Notes under the pieces: model-generated
What the model saw: only the letters and a program-made list of their open reading frames with translations
Databases searched by the model: none
Told to the model about the DNA's origin: nothing
Translations under genes and position numbers: made by a program
DNA from: Acidomonas methanolica
Lineage (GTDB): Bacteria; Pseudomonadota; Alphaproteobacteria; Acetobacterales; Acetobacteraceae
Length of the DNA: 64,000 nt
Direction: 5' to 3'
NCBI RefSeq assembly: GCF_004346035.1
Contig: NZ_SLZN01000010.1
Coordinates: 1 to 64,000 of the forward strand
Shown: one piece after another, positions 39,631-48,585 of the stretch
Layout: the number at the start of each line of letters is the position of its first letter
Numbering within the stretch: position 1 is the first letter of the stretch

Positions 39631-40707
39631 TTATTCTCCCGGTGGAATGATCACGCATGCGATTCCGCGTGCCGTCAATGTCCGGCAGGCATTCCCCGCC
39701 GTCATCCGGTCCATCCCGGTCAATCTGGCGCGCCAGAGCGGGTTGCCTCCCGCGCTGGCGGTCTGCTGCACGACGAGCCGTGTCGCGAGCAACTGGGACG
39801 AATCCGTCTGTTGCGCTGTCCCGGCCGCCTGTCGCGCCCGGTCAGGCGAACCGAAGGCGCCCACCTGCACGGCATAGCCGCCGCCTGACGGCGGAGGGCT
39901 GTAGATTGCGGGTTGGAGAGCAGGAGAAGGAGGGTCCCGATCCGCCGGGTCGCTCTCGGGGCATGAGGCGACCGTGTCGTAAGCGGCGTTGGTGTTGCAG
40001 CCATGTGGCGTCGCATTCAGCGCCGACATTTCCGCCGCGACGCTCGTGGCGGCTGGCGCGGCCGGGGCAGGGATTGGAGGCGCGGCGGCGACCTCGGACT
40101 GTTCCGCGAGCGCCTCCGGGGCGGAGGCGTAAGCCGCCAAGGGTCCGCTCAGCGATGCGCTCGTTCCCAGGGCGGGGGCGATGGACGCGACATAATTGAT
40201 CGTCTCATTGGGCAATGGCCTGCCCGTTTCCAGATAATCATCCACGCGCGCCGGGCCGGCATTGTAGGCGGCGAGGCATCCCGGCGCACCATAACGATCG
40301 TACATCTGCCGGAGATAAGCCGTTCCTGCCAGGATGTTGTCATGTGGATCATAAGGATCGCTCCCGAGACCGTACTGCGTCTGCATGTCAGCATAGGTAT
40401 CGGGCATGAGTTGCATCAGCCCCATGGCCCCGGCGTCAGAGGTGGTCGGCTGCCCGTTCAGATAGGCGTGCCCTCCTGATTCCTGCTGTATGACCGCGCG
40501 AATCCAGGGGTCGGGCAGGCCGAAACGCGTCGATGCCTCCGAGATATAAGGTCCCCACGGATCGTCAGGCGGCCCAGGGGCGCGATAGGCCTCCGCTGAT
40601 CCTCCATACCGCGGACCGCTCGAACAGGCGCCGAGGCTGAGAAGCAGGACAAACGCCATCGCTCTGATGATGCGGCCTTGAAGGGCGGAAGGACACCACA
40701 TGCACAT
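39631..40707 (-). CDS. Lytic transglycosylase lipoprotein with SPOR domain
   Basis: 358 residues. Lipobox LGAC (C28) after a hydrophobic segment predicts a lipoprotein. SLT domain: catalytic E76 in IRAVIQQESGGHAYLNG, then DAGAMGLMQLMPDTYADM and CLAAYNAGPARVDDYL. A C-terminal SPOR-like repeat (GGYAVQVGAFGSPDRARQAA, about 275-350) binds denuded peptidoglycan. A Pro/Ala linker joins the two. It is divergent from fliL, so it may open the wall for flagellar assembly, but a general septal role is as plausible. ATG 40707 or 40701. Confidence 0.88.
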   Translation of the reverse strand: MCMWCPSALQGRIIRAMAFVLLLSLGACSSGPRYGGSAEAYRAPGPPDDPWGPYISEASTRFGLPDPWIRAVIQQESGGHAYLNGQPTTSDAGAMGLMQLMPDTYADMQTQYGLGSDPYDPHDNILAGTAYLRQMYDRYGAPGCLAAYNAGPARVDDYLETGRPLPNETINYVASIAPALGTSASLSGPLAAYASAPEALAEQSEVAAAPPIPAPAAPAATSVAAEMSALNATPHGCNTNAAYDTVASCPESDPADRDPPSPALQPAIYSPPPSGGGYAVQVGAFGSPDRARQAAGTAQQTDSSQLLATRLVVQQTASAGGNPLWRARLTGMDRMTAGNACRTLTARGIACVIIPPGE

Positions 40708-40852
40708 GTTCCGAAGTGTAGACGGTGAATGCTTGACGAATCATTAAAATCGACGATTTCGGCAGCGATGCGGCAATCGACGTCGCGTAAACCTCTCTTT
40801 AACTTTTTTCGCGCAATCTCGGCTTCGTAGACGGTTGAAAGGCACGAAGCCG
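40708..40852. promoter_or_regulatory. Divergent spacer: transglycosylase / flagellar genes
   Basis: 145 nt. It holds a small palindrome AAATCG-A-CGATTT (40747-40759) and a run of T before the fliL start (aacttttttc). No sigma-54 or sigma-28 promoter recognised with confidence. Confidence 0.4.
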
Positions 40853-41305
40853 ATGGAAGGCGATGAAACGAACCGCGCGAAACGGGGGAAGATGACCGTT
40901 CTGGCGGTGCTCGCCCTTGTTCTTGCACTGGGCGGCGGGGGAGGGGCCTATTACTGGACGCATCACGCCCGTTCCGTAGTAAAACCTGCGGCGGTCGTGA
41001 TCTCGCCTTTCAATCTCGCCATCCCCACCATTATGGCGACCCTCGATTCAGAGGGCGGGCATGCGACTTTCGTTCGCGTCGCCTCGCAGATCCAGCTTGC
41101 GGATCAGCGAGACGCGGCTGCCGCCCGCACCCATATCCCGCAGATCGAAGATCTCTACCAGACCTACCTGCACGATACCCGGCCAGAGGAACTGGCGGGA
41201 AGCGGTCTCTATCGGTTGCGGGAGGCATTGCTGGCGCAGATCAGCAATGCGCTTGCGCCCATACAGGTCAGGGACCTGTTTTTCACGGAGGTGCTGGTCC
41301 AATGA
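40853..41305 (+). CDS. fliL: Flagellar basal-body protein FliL
   Basis: 150 residues. N-terminal charged segment, one TM helix (MTVLAVLALVLALGGGGGAYY) and a periplasmic FliL domain (FVRVASQIQLADQRDAAAART, IPQIEDLYQTYLHDTRPEELAGSGLYRLREALLAQISNAL, VRDLFFTEVLVQ). FliL supports stator function at the basal body. ATG 40853 is used; ATG 40892 preceded by GGGGGAAG would drop the charged leader. Overlaps fliM by ATGA. Confidence 0.9.
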   Translation: MEGDETNRAKRGKMTVLAVLALVLALGGGGGAYYWTHHARSVVKPAAVVISPFNLAIPTIMATLDSEGGHATFVRVASQIQLADQRDAAAARTHIPQIEDLYQTYLHDTRPEELAGSGLYRLREALLAQISNALAPIQVRDLFFTEVLVQ

Positions 41306-42318
41306 GTGAGAGCATCAATGTGGTGGATCTCGCGACGGCGGACGCCGCACGGGCCTCGCGCAAAGGGCCGACCATTCGGCGGCGGGGAGGAGCTGAACTG
41401 CTTCTGGAGCATGCCGCGCCTTCCTACGAGCGACTGCCGATGCTCGATGTGGTCTGCGATCGGTTCGTGCGCGTGCTCATGACGACACTGCGCGGGGTCT
41501 TGAACGACAATGTCGTCGTCGCTGCGTCGAGCGTCACGTCGGACCGGTTCGCGGACAGGTTCGAGGTCTTGCCGGATAATGGGATGTACGCGGTCTTCAA
41601 GGCGGAAGAATGGGAAAATTATGGGCTGCTCGTGTTCGACGCGCCGCTGATCTGCATGGTGATCGATTCCCTGCTCGGCGGCGGTGGTCTCCGCAAGCAG
41701 GCAAGCCGCGTGGAACGACGCCATACGATGATCGATCGCGCACTCATCGAGCCGCTCGTGCATTCCGTTCTCGCTGATCTGGGGCAGGCATTCGGGCCGC
41801 TCTGCGCCGTCACCTTCCGGTTCGAGCGTCTGGAGCTGAGTGATCGTTTCGTTCACATTGCCCGCGCGACGGATGGCGTGGTGGGAGCGAGCTTTACCGC
41901 GCAGGTCGGGGAAAGCCGGGGCACGATGACGCTCATCCTGCCGCACGCGACTCTCGAACCCGTCCGAGACGTGCTTCTTCAGCAGTTCATGGGAGAGAAG
42001 TTCGGTCATGATGCCACCTGGGAGCATCATCTGTCCCGTGAAATCTGGAAGACGAATCTCGAGATGGAGGTCGTCATCGAAGATGACGGACTGACTCTCG
42101 GCGACATTCTGCCCCTGCGGCCGGGAGATCAACTCGTCTTGCGTCAAGGGGGTGCCTCATCGGCACGGCTGCGATGTGGCGACCGGATGCTCTATCAGGG
42201 ACGCCTGGGGCAGTTGCGGGGACGGTTGGCGTTCAAGGTCGAGAAACGCGCCGACGAGGAGCGGCCGCCTTTCGATCTGGAGGGAGATCTCTTGCCGACG
42301 GAACAAGATCATGGATGA
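41302..42318 (+). CDS. fliM: Flagellar motor switch protein FliM
   Basis: 338 residues. FliM middle domain (YERLPMLDVVCDRFVRVL, AALRGVLNDNVVV, MYAVFKAEEWENYGLLVFDAPLICMVIDSLLGG) and C-terminal SpoA/FliN-like domain (NLEMEVVIEDDGLTLGDILPLRPGDQLVL). Part of the C ring that sets rotation direction. The N-terminus lacks the usual LSQ-x-EIDALL CheY-binding motif; it reads MSESINVVDLATADAA. This may mean altered CheY binding or a different switch input. Confidence 0.9.
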   Translation: MSESINVVDLATADAARASRKGPTIRRRGGAELLLEHAAPSYERLPMLDVVCDRFVRVLMTTLRGVLNDNVVVAASSVTSDRFADRFEVLPDNGMYAVFKAEEWENYGLLVFDAPLICMVIDSLLGGGGLRKQASRVERRHTMIDRALIEPLVHSVLADLGQAFGPLCAVTFRFERLELSDRFVHIARATDGVVGASFTAQVGESRGTMTLILPHATLEPVRDVLLQQFMGEKFGHDATWEHHLSREIWKTNLEMEVVIEDDGLTLGDILPLRPGDQLVLRQGGASSARLRCGDRMLYQGRLGQLRGRLAFKVEKRADEERPPFDLEGDLLPTEQDHG

Positions 42319-42766
42319 CATTCAGCTCGGAATCGAGGTGGCGCTCGCTCTCCTTCTGGTGACGACGATCTTCTACAGCCTGCATCTCGGAAGGGCTCTG
42401 GCCGTCTTGCGACGGGATCGCGCGGAACTCGGCAATCTGATCGTCAGTCTTGAACGGAGCTGCGGCGAAGCCAGGACGGGCATTGAGCAACTTCGGCAGG
42501 CGACCGAAATATCCACGCGGCAACTAGGTAAATCCGTCGAGAGCGGAAAGGCGCTTCGCGCGGAGTTGGAGGAACTTTGTCGTCTCGGGGAGGAGTTGGT
42601 GGCTCGTGTTCAGGCGCGGGGCAGCGTGCAGAGGAATCCGGGGGATGACATGGTGCCTGCCCAGGGCGACGAGCGACCTCAGCCTTCTTATGACCCTCGG
42701 GGCAAGGGAGCCAAAAGCGAGGCGGAGCGTGAATTGCTGCGTGCCCTCCGGATGCAGAGGATCTGA
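42311..42766 (+). CDS. DUF6468 flagellar-cluster protein
   Basis: 151 residues: one N-terminal TM helix (LGIEVALALLLVTTIFYSL), a coiled-coil stretch of about 60 residues (RDRAELGNLIVSLERSCGEA to LEELCRLGEELVARV) and a polar tail. The pattern, and location right after fliM, match the DUF6468 family found in alphaproteobacterial flagellar clusters. Exact role unknown. It overlaps fliM by 8 nt. Confidence 0.8.
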   Translation: MDDIQLGIEVALALLLVTTIFYSLHLGRALAVLRRDRAELGNLIVSLERSCGEARTGIEQLRQATEISTRQLGKSVESGKALRAELEELCRLGEELVARVQARGSVQRNPGDDMVPAQGDERPQPSYDPRGKGAKSEAERELLRALRMQRI

Positions 42767-42769
42767 GAA

Positions 42770-43513
42770 GTGCGCTGGCGTTTCCGGTTTCGTCTCGGGT
42801 TGGCAAAGGTCGTGCCGATCGCGACGTCGTTCATGGTCGTGGCTTTGGCGTTCGATATTGTTGATATCGTGAGATCGGTCTCCGGCAAACCTCAAGCATC
42901 GGTAGTCGGAAATTTTCTCATCGAAAGAGCAAATGCCGATGCTCAGATGTCGTCGGCACCGGGCGACGCACCGCCAGTCGCCGGGGAGACTCTCTCCGGC
43001 CCGACGACGCCAGTTACGACAGGGCGAGGACAGGGAAGCGAAAAATGCGCGGGAGGCGGCGTTTGCAACGGCAAGGCGCCGCCCCGTCCGGCTGAGCCGG
43101 GCATGCAGGAACTGGTGACGGACATCGTCAAACAACGGGAGGTCATCTCGGCTGAATCGAAGGCGATGGCTGAACAGAAGCGCCTCATCGATGCGGCAAC
43201 ACTGGTCCTTGACCGGAAGTTGAAGGTCGGCGTGGCAGGGAATGCGGCGTCAGGAGGCCCTTCGAAGCCGATTCTGACGCCTCAGGACGCGGCCCGGCTG
43301 ACCGCGATCTACGAGGCGATGAGACCAGCCGACGCGGCGGCCATTTTCGATATTCTCGACCTCCATGTCGGCGTGGCGCTTCTTGGAAACATGCCGCCGC
43401 GTCGCGCTTCGGCGATCATGGCGCAGATGTCGCCGCAACGCGCCATTCTGGCGACTCAGATGCTTGCGCGTCGACAGCCGCTTCTCATCCCGGTGAGTCA
43501 TGATGGCGGTTAA
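42770..43513 (+). CDS. motE: MotE-like flagellar protein (MgtE N-domain)
   Basis: 247 residues from GTG 42770: N-terminal membrane/signal segment, Pro/Gly-rich linker, a coiled coil (VTDIVKQREVISAESKAMAEQKRLIDAA) and a C-terminal MgtE_N-like helical domain (DAARLTAIYEAMRPADAAAIFDILDLHVGVALLGNMPPRRASAIMAQM). This is the layout of MotE, a periplasmic motility protein that in Sinorhizobium helps stabilise MotC. No motC-like gene is recognised; the following 856-residue protein may be its partner. Overlaps that gene by 14 nt. Confidence 0.8.
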   Translation: MRWRFRFRLGLAKVVPIATSFMVVALAFDIVDIVRSVSGKPQASVVGNFLIERANADAQMSSAPGDAPPVAGETLSGPTTPVTTGRGQGSEKCAGGGVCNGKAPPRPAEPGMQELVTDIVKQREVISAESKAMAEQKRLIDAATLVLDRKLKVGVAGNAASGGPSKPILTPQDAARLTAIYEAMRPADAAAIFDILDLHVGVALLGNMPPRRASAIMAQMSPQRAILATQMLARRQPLLIPVSHDGG

Positions 43514-46070
43514 GAAGACTGTTTCGGCGGTTTTGACCTGCATGGCTTTGATCGGGGGGCACGGGCAGGCAAGGACAGTGAGCCGGACATGGGTAGTTCT
43601 CCCGTACGTTCCATTCAGACTCCCGGCTGCGCCTCCTGCGGCGGGTGCCGTAGCCGCGTTGCCTCACGGCTGGAATCTTGTGGGGAATATGAACGAATAT
43701 CTTGGCGTTTCCCCTCCGCCTCCGGTCATGACGCCCGCGCGCGCGAGCGACGCCAATCCGTCCGGCAAGGGAGTTGCCCAGTCGCCCGCTCCTGACCTGC
43801 CTCCGACCCTCGCGCAGGAATCCGTTCCTGCTGGAGTTGACGCGGCGGCGCAGACGATTCTTCTCAATGACGGAGGCGTCTGGATTCCGCTGGACGGTAG
43901 TGTGGCTGTGGCGGCTTATCGCTCCGGGGACAACGTTATTCTGGTATCCTCCGGGCGGCATACTCTCGGCGCGTCATCCTCCGACGACGCCCAGACTGGC
44001 GTCGGATGGACGACGAAAATTCTCACTGACGCGACCGTCGTCTGTTTCCATTGGCCGAATGCACATGCGTTTTCGCTGCGTCCGCTGCAACTCGGCGCGA
44101 ACTGGGGATGGCAACTGACCGATGACGGCAATCTCGATCAGACGCGGCTCATCGTGCCGTGGCAGATGGGTAATACGATCGTGTTTCCGGTTCCGGCGGA
44201 CAGTATCGGAAGCCGACAGCCTGTCGTGCAGATCAATGATCCGTATTCGGGGCGGCGCGTCTTGCTGGGTCTGGTGGCGGGGCGTCAGAGCCACGTGGAG
44301 GAGGCTGTTGCCGGCATCGGCTTCTCCATCCGGACGAGTCTGATCGGAGTCGTCGTGGATGCCGATGACGATGCGATCGAGTTGCGGAAAGTGCAGGAGG
44401 GATTCGGGCTGGACGCAATCGGCAGCGAGGCGGTTCCGACCTCTCTTCCGAGCGTGCGCAAGGTGCTGAATTCGCCACAACTCATGTTGAGCAGGGCTTC
44501 CACGAATATTTTGGAGGAAAATTTCCGGCGGGCATGGACGACTGCGGCGCTGTCTGAACCGGCGAACCGCTTTGCGGCGCGGCTGCGGGCCTCGCGCGCA
44601 GCGCTGGCGCTTGGAGACAAGGTCAAGGCAAGCACGATCCTTACAACCGCATTGGAGGATGATCCGGGTGGCATCGTGACACGCGACGATGTCTTGTTGC
44701 GGTCTGCAGTCCGCACGCTTTCCGGCAAGCAGAGGTCGTCCGTGGACGAAGCGGACGAGAACACGCCGGAGCAGCAATTCTGGCGCGGTCTCGGCGAGAT
44801 GGCGGATGAAACCCCGCCGCGCGGGAGTGATGACGGGCGGCGGAAGGTCGCATCCCTTCTTGCCGCCGGTCTTCAATCGTTGCTGAATTATCCTGAACCG
44901 CTTGCCAAAGCGTTGAATGGTCCTGTCGCGGAGTGGATCGCCCGTTATGGCGGCCATGAGGCGCGTGAAGCGCTCCGGCGATTTCCCGATACGGAGGATG
45001 TGCGACTGGCCTTGGCGCTCTCGAAGGCGCGGGATGCACCGGCGGGAAGTCTCGCCGCGCTTGATGGTGTTGCGCGGTCCGTCGATCCCGTTCGTGCGGC
45101 AAAGGCGCGAGAGGCCTATCTGTTGGCTGCTCTCAGGGCAGGGAAAATCGGCGAGAGGGATCTCATGGAAGAGCTAGACCCGTTGCGGCCGGGGGCGCGT
45201 CTCGCGGGACGGGAGCCTGAAGTTCTGCTGGAGGAACTGGATGCCGCGTCAGCGATCGGGGACTGGGCGAATGCGCGCGATCTTCTGCTCGCCTTGAAGC
45301 GGTATGAGCCGGCCTGGAGCATGGACGTCAATCACGCGAATGATGTTCTTATCGATCGGCTTCAGAAGGACGCGCGCGCATTGCCGCGCAAGACGCCGAA
45401 AGAGGCGGCATCTATCCTGATCGCCCTTCAGGCCGTTTCCGACGGAATGTCCACGGCGGATCCGCGGTGGCCGGCGCTTCGGCAGTCACTTGCGGATGGT
45501 TTCGATATGCTGGGACTGATGGCCCGCGAGGTCGATGTCCTGCGGGCGACTGCCGGCCGGATCACTGATGTCGGCCTGCGTCGTGCGATCAACGACCGGA
45601 TCGCGGAAAACCTGATGCGGCTGGATCACACCAAGGAGGCTATGGCGCTTCTGACGACGAATTATCCTGAAGGGGACATACCGGCGGCACTGCGGGTGAA
45701 ACTGGCGCGTATCGCTCTTGAAAAGGGGAATACCGATGTCGTGACGGAATGTCTCGGCGCCACCTCGGGTGATGAGGCAGAGCTTGTCAGGGCCGATCTC
45801 GCGGAGAGAAAGAATGATTGGCAAGGTGCCGTCAACGCGCTGTCGGCAATGGCCCAATTTTCAAGGCCCCCGTTGGGCCGGCTTGCTCCCGGCGATCAGG
45901 AACTCGTGGTGAGGCTGATCGCCGATGCGACGCGTGCGGGGGATGAGCCGTTGGCAACGCGTCTTGTCCAGGAAAATACGGCGCGCATTACCGAGGCCGG
46001 ATTACGGCCGATCATGGCCGCCTTTGCACGTCAGATCACGCCGCCGGAAACGGCCGTTACGCGCCGATAA
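43500..46070 (+). CDS. Large exported helical-repeat protein in flagellar cluster, unknown function
   Basis: 856 residues from ATG 43500 (or 43503). A probable signal peptide (MAVKKTVSAVLTCMALIGGHGQA) places it in the periplasm. Residues about 110-330 look beta-rich; from about 340 to the end it is alpha-helical with TPR-like pairs (FAARLRASRAALALGDKVKA, LRVKLARIALEKGNTDVVTE, VRADLAERKNDWQGAVNALS). No named family recognised. It overlaps the motE-like gene and ends the fliL-led run, so a motility role is likely. It may be a divergent counterpart of MotC, or an unrelated motor-associated scaffold. Its end overlaps pncA by 14 nt. Confidence 0.8.
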   Translation: MMAVKKTVSAVLTCMALIGGHGQARTVSRTWVVLPYVPFRLPAAPPAAGAVAALPHGWNLVGNMNEYLGVSPPPPVMTPARASDANPSGKGVAQSPAPDLPPTLAQESVPAGVDAAAQTILLNDGGVWIPLDGSVAVAAYRSGDNVILVSSGRHTLGASSSDDAQTGVGWTTKILTDATVVCFHWPNAHAFSLRPLQLGANWGWQLTDDGNLDQTRLIVPWQMGNTIVFPVPADSIGSRQPVVQINDPYSGRRVLLGLVAGRQSHVEEAVAGIGFSIRTSLIGVVVDADDDAIELRKVQEGFGLDAIGSEAVPTSLPSVRKVLNSPQLMLSRASTNILEENFRRAWTTAALSEPANRFAARLRASRAALALGDKVKASTILTTALEDDPGGIVTRDDVLLRSAVRTLSGKQRSSVDEADENTPEQQFWRGLGEMADETPPRGSDDGRRKVASLLAAGLQSLLNYPEPLAKALNGPVAEWIARYGGHEAREALRRFPDTEDVRLALALSKARDAPAGSLAALDGVARSVDPVRAAKAREAYLLAALRAGKIGERDLMEELDPLRPGARLAGREPEVLLEELDAASAIGDWANARDLLLALKRYEPAWSMDVNHANDVLIDRLQKDARALPRKTPKEAASILIALQAVSDGMSTADPRWPALRQSLADGFDMLGLMAREVDVLRATAGRITDVGLRRAINDRIAENLMRLDHTKEAMALLTTNYPEGDIPAALRVKLARIALEKGNTDVVTECLGATSGDEAELVRADLAERKNDWQGAVNALSAMAQFSRPPLGRLAPGDQELVVRLIADATRAGDEPLATRLVQENTARITEAGLRPIMAAFARQITPPETAVTRR

Positions 46071-46680
46071 TATCAGGAGATGAAATCAGCATGATGGTTT
46101 CGGATGACAACTGCGCATGAATTTGCCGGTTTCCACTGTCGACGGCGCGGCAGGCGTCTTCGATGACGAGGGTGGTGAATCCCAGGCGTGCGGCGTCGCG
46201 CGCCGTGGCGGCGACGCAATAATCCAGGGCAAGACCGCCGATCAATACGCGGCGGATGCCGAGTGCATGCAGGAGCCCGTCGAGGCCGGTGGAAAACTGA
46301 CCGGAATTATCGAAGAATCCCGAATAGGAGTCGCGATCCGCCCTGACCCCCTTGCGGATGATATGAGTGATCGGACCCGTATCGAGAGCATCGGCAAAGG
46401 CGGCGCCCGCGCTTCCCCGGATGCAGTGGGCAGGCCAGGCGCCCCCTTGGGCGTGAAAGGAGAGGTGGTTGGCCGGGTGCCAGTCCTGGGTTGCGACAAC
46501 GCAGCCGAAATCCAGCTTGGCCAGGCGATTCAATGGAGCGATGACGGCGTCTCCGTTGTCTATCGCCAGTGCGCCGCCGGGCAGGAAGTCGTTTTGCACG
46601 TCAACGATGATGAGCGCATCGTCTCGTCCTGGAATTATCCTGGTCTCTGGCCTCGTCTCTGTATCAACTCCGATCATCAT
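46057..46680 (-). CDS. pncA: Nicotinamidase
   Basis: 207 residues. Hydrolyses nicotinamide to nicotinate for NAD salvage. Catalytic triad D27 (IIVDVQNDFLPGGALA), K110 (IIRKG) and C155 (ALDYCVAATA); metal ligands D66/H68 (QDWHPANHLSFH) and H85 (WPAHC). ATG 46680 has GAGGAA upstream; the frame extends to 46710. Works with nicotinate phosphoribosyltransferase, encoded ten kilobases away in this window. Confidence 0.94.
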   Translation of the reverse strand: MMIGVDTETRPETRIIPGRDDALIIVDVQNDFLPGGALAIDNGDAVIAPLNRLAKLDFGCVVATQDWHPANHLSFHAQGGAWPAHCIRGSAGAAFADALDTGPITHIIRKGVRADRDSYSGFFDNSGQFSTGLDGLLHALGIRRVLIGGLALDYCVAATARDAARLGFTTLVIEDACRAVDSGNRQIHAQLSSETIMLISSPDIIGA

Positions 46681-46710
46681 GCGGCTTTCCTCGCGGGCGC
46701 GTTTCCACAT

Positions 46711-47199
46711 TCACCTGTCGAGGATGACGCGTTGGAGCGCCTGGGACATGCGCGGTCCCGCCGGATCGGTGAGCGGCGTGAACCAGTTCGACAACATGCC
46801 GTCGCGCGAGAAGATGTATTTGTAGAAATTCCAGCGCGGACGCGCCAGGAAACCGCCCTGCTCCGAAAGCCACCGGAACAGGGGAATCGCATCATGTCCC
46901 TTGACGTGGGATTTCGCGGCCATCGGAAAACTGACGCCATAATTGCGATGACATGTCTCGCTGATCGCAGCTGCGTCTCCCGGCTCCTGATTGCCGAAAT
47001 CATTGCTGGGCACACCGATCACCACCAGCCCTTCGGACGCGAATTCGGTCCAGATATGTTGCAATGCTTCATATTGCGGCGTGAAGCCGCATTTCGATGC
47101 GGTGTTGGCGATGACGATCGGGCGGCCCCGATACTGTTCGAGCGCGATCGTGGAGTCGCCGGTGAGCGTCGGAAGGGAAAAATCGTAAATCGTCGGCAT
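46711..47199 (-). CDS. Glutathione peroxidase (Cys type)
   Basis: 162 residues. Reduces hydroperoxides using glutathione or thioredoxin. Peroxidatic C37 in IANTASKCGFTPQYEAL, then VVIGVPSNDFGNQEPG (Gln) and ARPRWNFYKYIFSRDG (Trp/Asn), the remaining members of the catalytic tetrad. Cys replaces selenocysteine. It precedes pncA on the same strand with a 30-nt gap. Confidence 0.94.
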   Translation of the reverse strand: MPTIYDFSLPTLTGDSTIALEQYRGRPIVIANTASKCGFTPQYEALQHIWTEFASEGLVVIGVPSNDFGNQEPGDAAAISETCHRNYGVSFPMAAKSHVKGHDAIPLFRWLSEQGGFLARPRWNFYKYIFSRDGMLSNWFTPLTDPAGPRMSQALQRVILDR

Positions 47200-47332
47200 G
47201 TTGGTCTGACCTCTGGACTACAAATCCTGCATAGGCGTTCCGCTGGCGGTCGCCAAGGAGTCCGTGCCGGCCTCTGGACAGAACGGAAGCGCATCGACAC
47301 AGTCCCTCCTGCTTTGGACAGGGGGGCGGGAG

Positions 47333-48562
47333 ATGATCTGGCGCGGCATGCTGGGTATCGTGGTGCTGCTGGCGATCGGCGTTCTGTTCTCGGCCGATCG
47401 CCGCGCGATCGACAGGCGGCTGGTGGTGGTCGCGCTGGCGATCCAGTTCGGAATCGGGGTGCTGGCGCTCTTCGTGCCCTGGGGGCGGGCGGTCTTCGCC
47501 ATGCTGGCGTCCAGCGTGGAGACCGTGCTGAATTACGGGCAGGTCGGCGCGGCCTTCCTGTTCGGCGGCCTGGTCGGTCCACGGATGGAGACCTTGTTCG
47601 GCGGAGGCGCCTATGTGTTCGCGTTCCGGGTGCTTCCCGCCATCGTCTACGTGTCCGCGCTCATGGCGATCCTCTATCACTGGGGGGTCATGCAGGCCGT
47701 GGCCCGGTGGATCGGCGGCGGATTGTGCCGGGTGCTCGGTGCAAGCACGCTCGAATCCTTCTCCGCGGTGCTGACGATCTTCCTGGGGCAGAGCGAGATG
47801 CCTGTGGCGCTGGCGCCGTATCTCGCCGAGATGAGCGAGACGGAACTGTTCACGGTCATGTGCTCCGGCACCGCGTCGGTCGCAGGGTCGGTGCTGGCGG
47901 CCTATGCGGCGCTGGGCGTGCCGATGACCTACCTGCTGGCGGCGTCGTTCATGGCCATTCCGGGCGGGCTGCTTTTCGCGAAGATCCTCTGGCCGACGCC
48001 GCGTGCCGCGACCGGGGCGATGCCGCGCGCCGAGCTTCATGCGACCAATCTGTTCGACGCCATCGCCGAAGGCGCGATGAGCGGCGCGCGGGTGGCTGTG
48101 GCGGTCGGGGCGATGCTGGTGGCGTTTGTCGGGTTGATCGCGCTGATCGACGGCGCCTTGCAGGGGATCGGCGCGCGTATCGGCGTCGCGGGGTTGAGCC
48201 TCAACCATGTCCTGGGCGTCGCGCTGGCTCCGGTGGCGTGGCTGATCGGCATACCGGCGGCCGAGGCGGTGCGGGCGGGGGGATTTCTGGGGCAGAAACT
48301 CGCTTTCAACGAATTCGTCGCCTATGTCGGGCTTTCGCCCGTTATTCACGCTCATGCGCTGTCGTCGCGCACCATCGGGATCGTCTCCTTCGCATTATGC
48401 GGATTCTCCAATTTCTCCAGCGTCGGGATTCTCATCGGCGCGTTCGGCAGCATCGTGCCGGAACGCCGTGCCTTCATCGCCCGCGCCGCCCTCCGATGCG
48501 TGCTGGCGGGATCGCTTTCCAACGCCATGAGCGCGACGATCGCCGGGCTGTTTCTGGCTTGA
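47333..48562 (+). CDS. Concentrative nucleoside transporter (CNT/NupC family)
   Basis: 409 residues with about ten TM helices. Uses H+ or Na+ to import nucleosides. Motifs: the N-terminal gate region, GLVGPRMETLFGGGAYVFAFRVLP, LTIFLGQSEMPVALAPYLAEMSETELFTVMCSGTASVAGSVLAAYA, and the C-terminal ALCGFSNFSSVGILIGAFGSIVPER, all characteristic of CNT. ATG 47333 follows gggcgggag; the frame is open further upstream. It is divergent from the gpx gene and just ahead of the carboxypeptidase gene. Confidence 0.92.
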   Translation: MIWRGMLGIVVLLAIGVLFSADRRAIDRRLVVVALAIQFGIGVLALFVPWGRAVFAMLASSVETVLNYGQVGAAFLFGGLVGPRMETLFGGGAYVFAFRVLPAIVYVSALMAILYHWGVMQAVARWIGGGLCRVLGASTLESFSAVLTIFLGQSEMPVALAPYLAEMSETELFTVMCSGTASVAGSVLAAYAALGVPMTYLLAASFMAIPGGLLFAKILWPTPRAATGAMPRAELHATNLFDAIAEGAMSGARVAVAVGAMLVAFVGLIALIDGALQGIGARIGVAGLSLNHVLGVALAPVAWLIGIPAAEAVRAGGFLGQKLAFNEFVAYVGLSPVIHAHALSSRTIGIVSFALCGFSNFSSVGILIGAFGSIVPERRAFIARAALRCVLAGSLSNAMSATIAGLFLA

Positions 48563-48585
48563 GTCCGACGGCGGGATGGGGAAGG

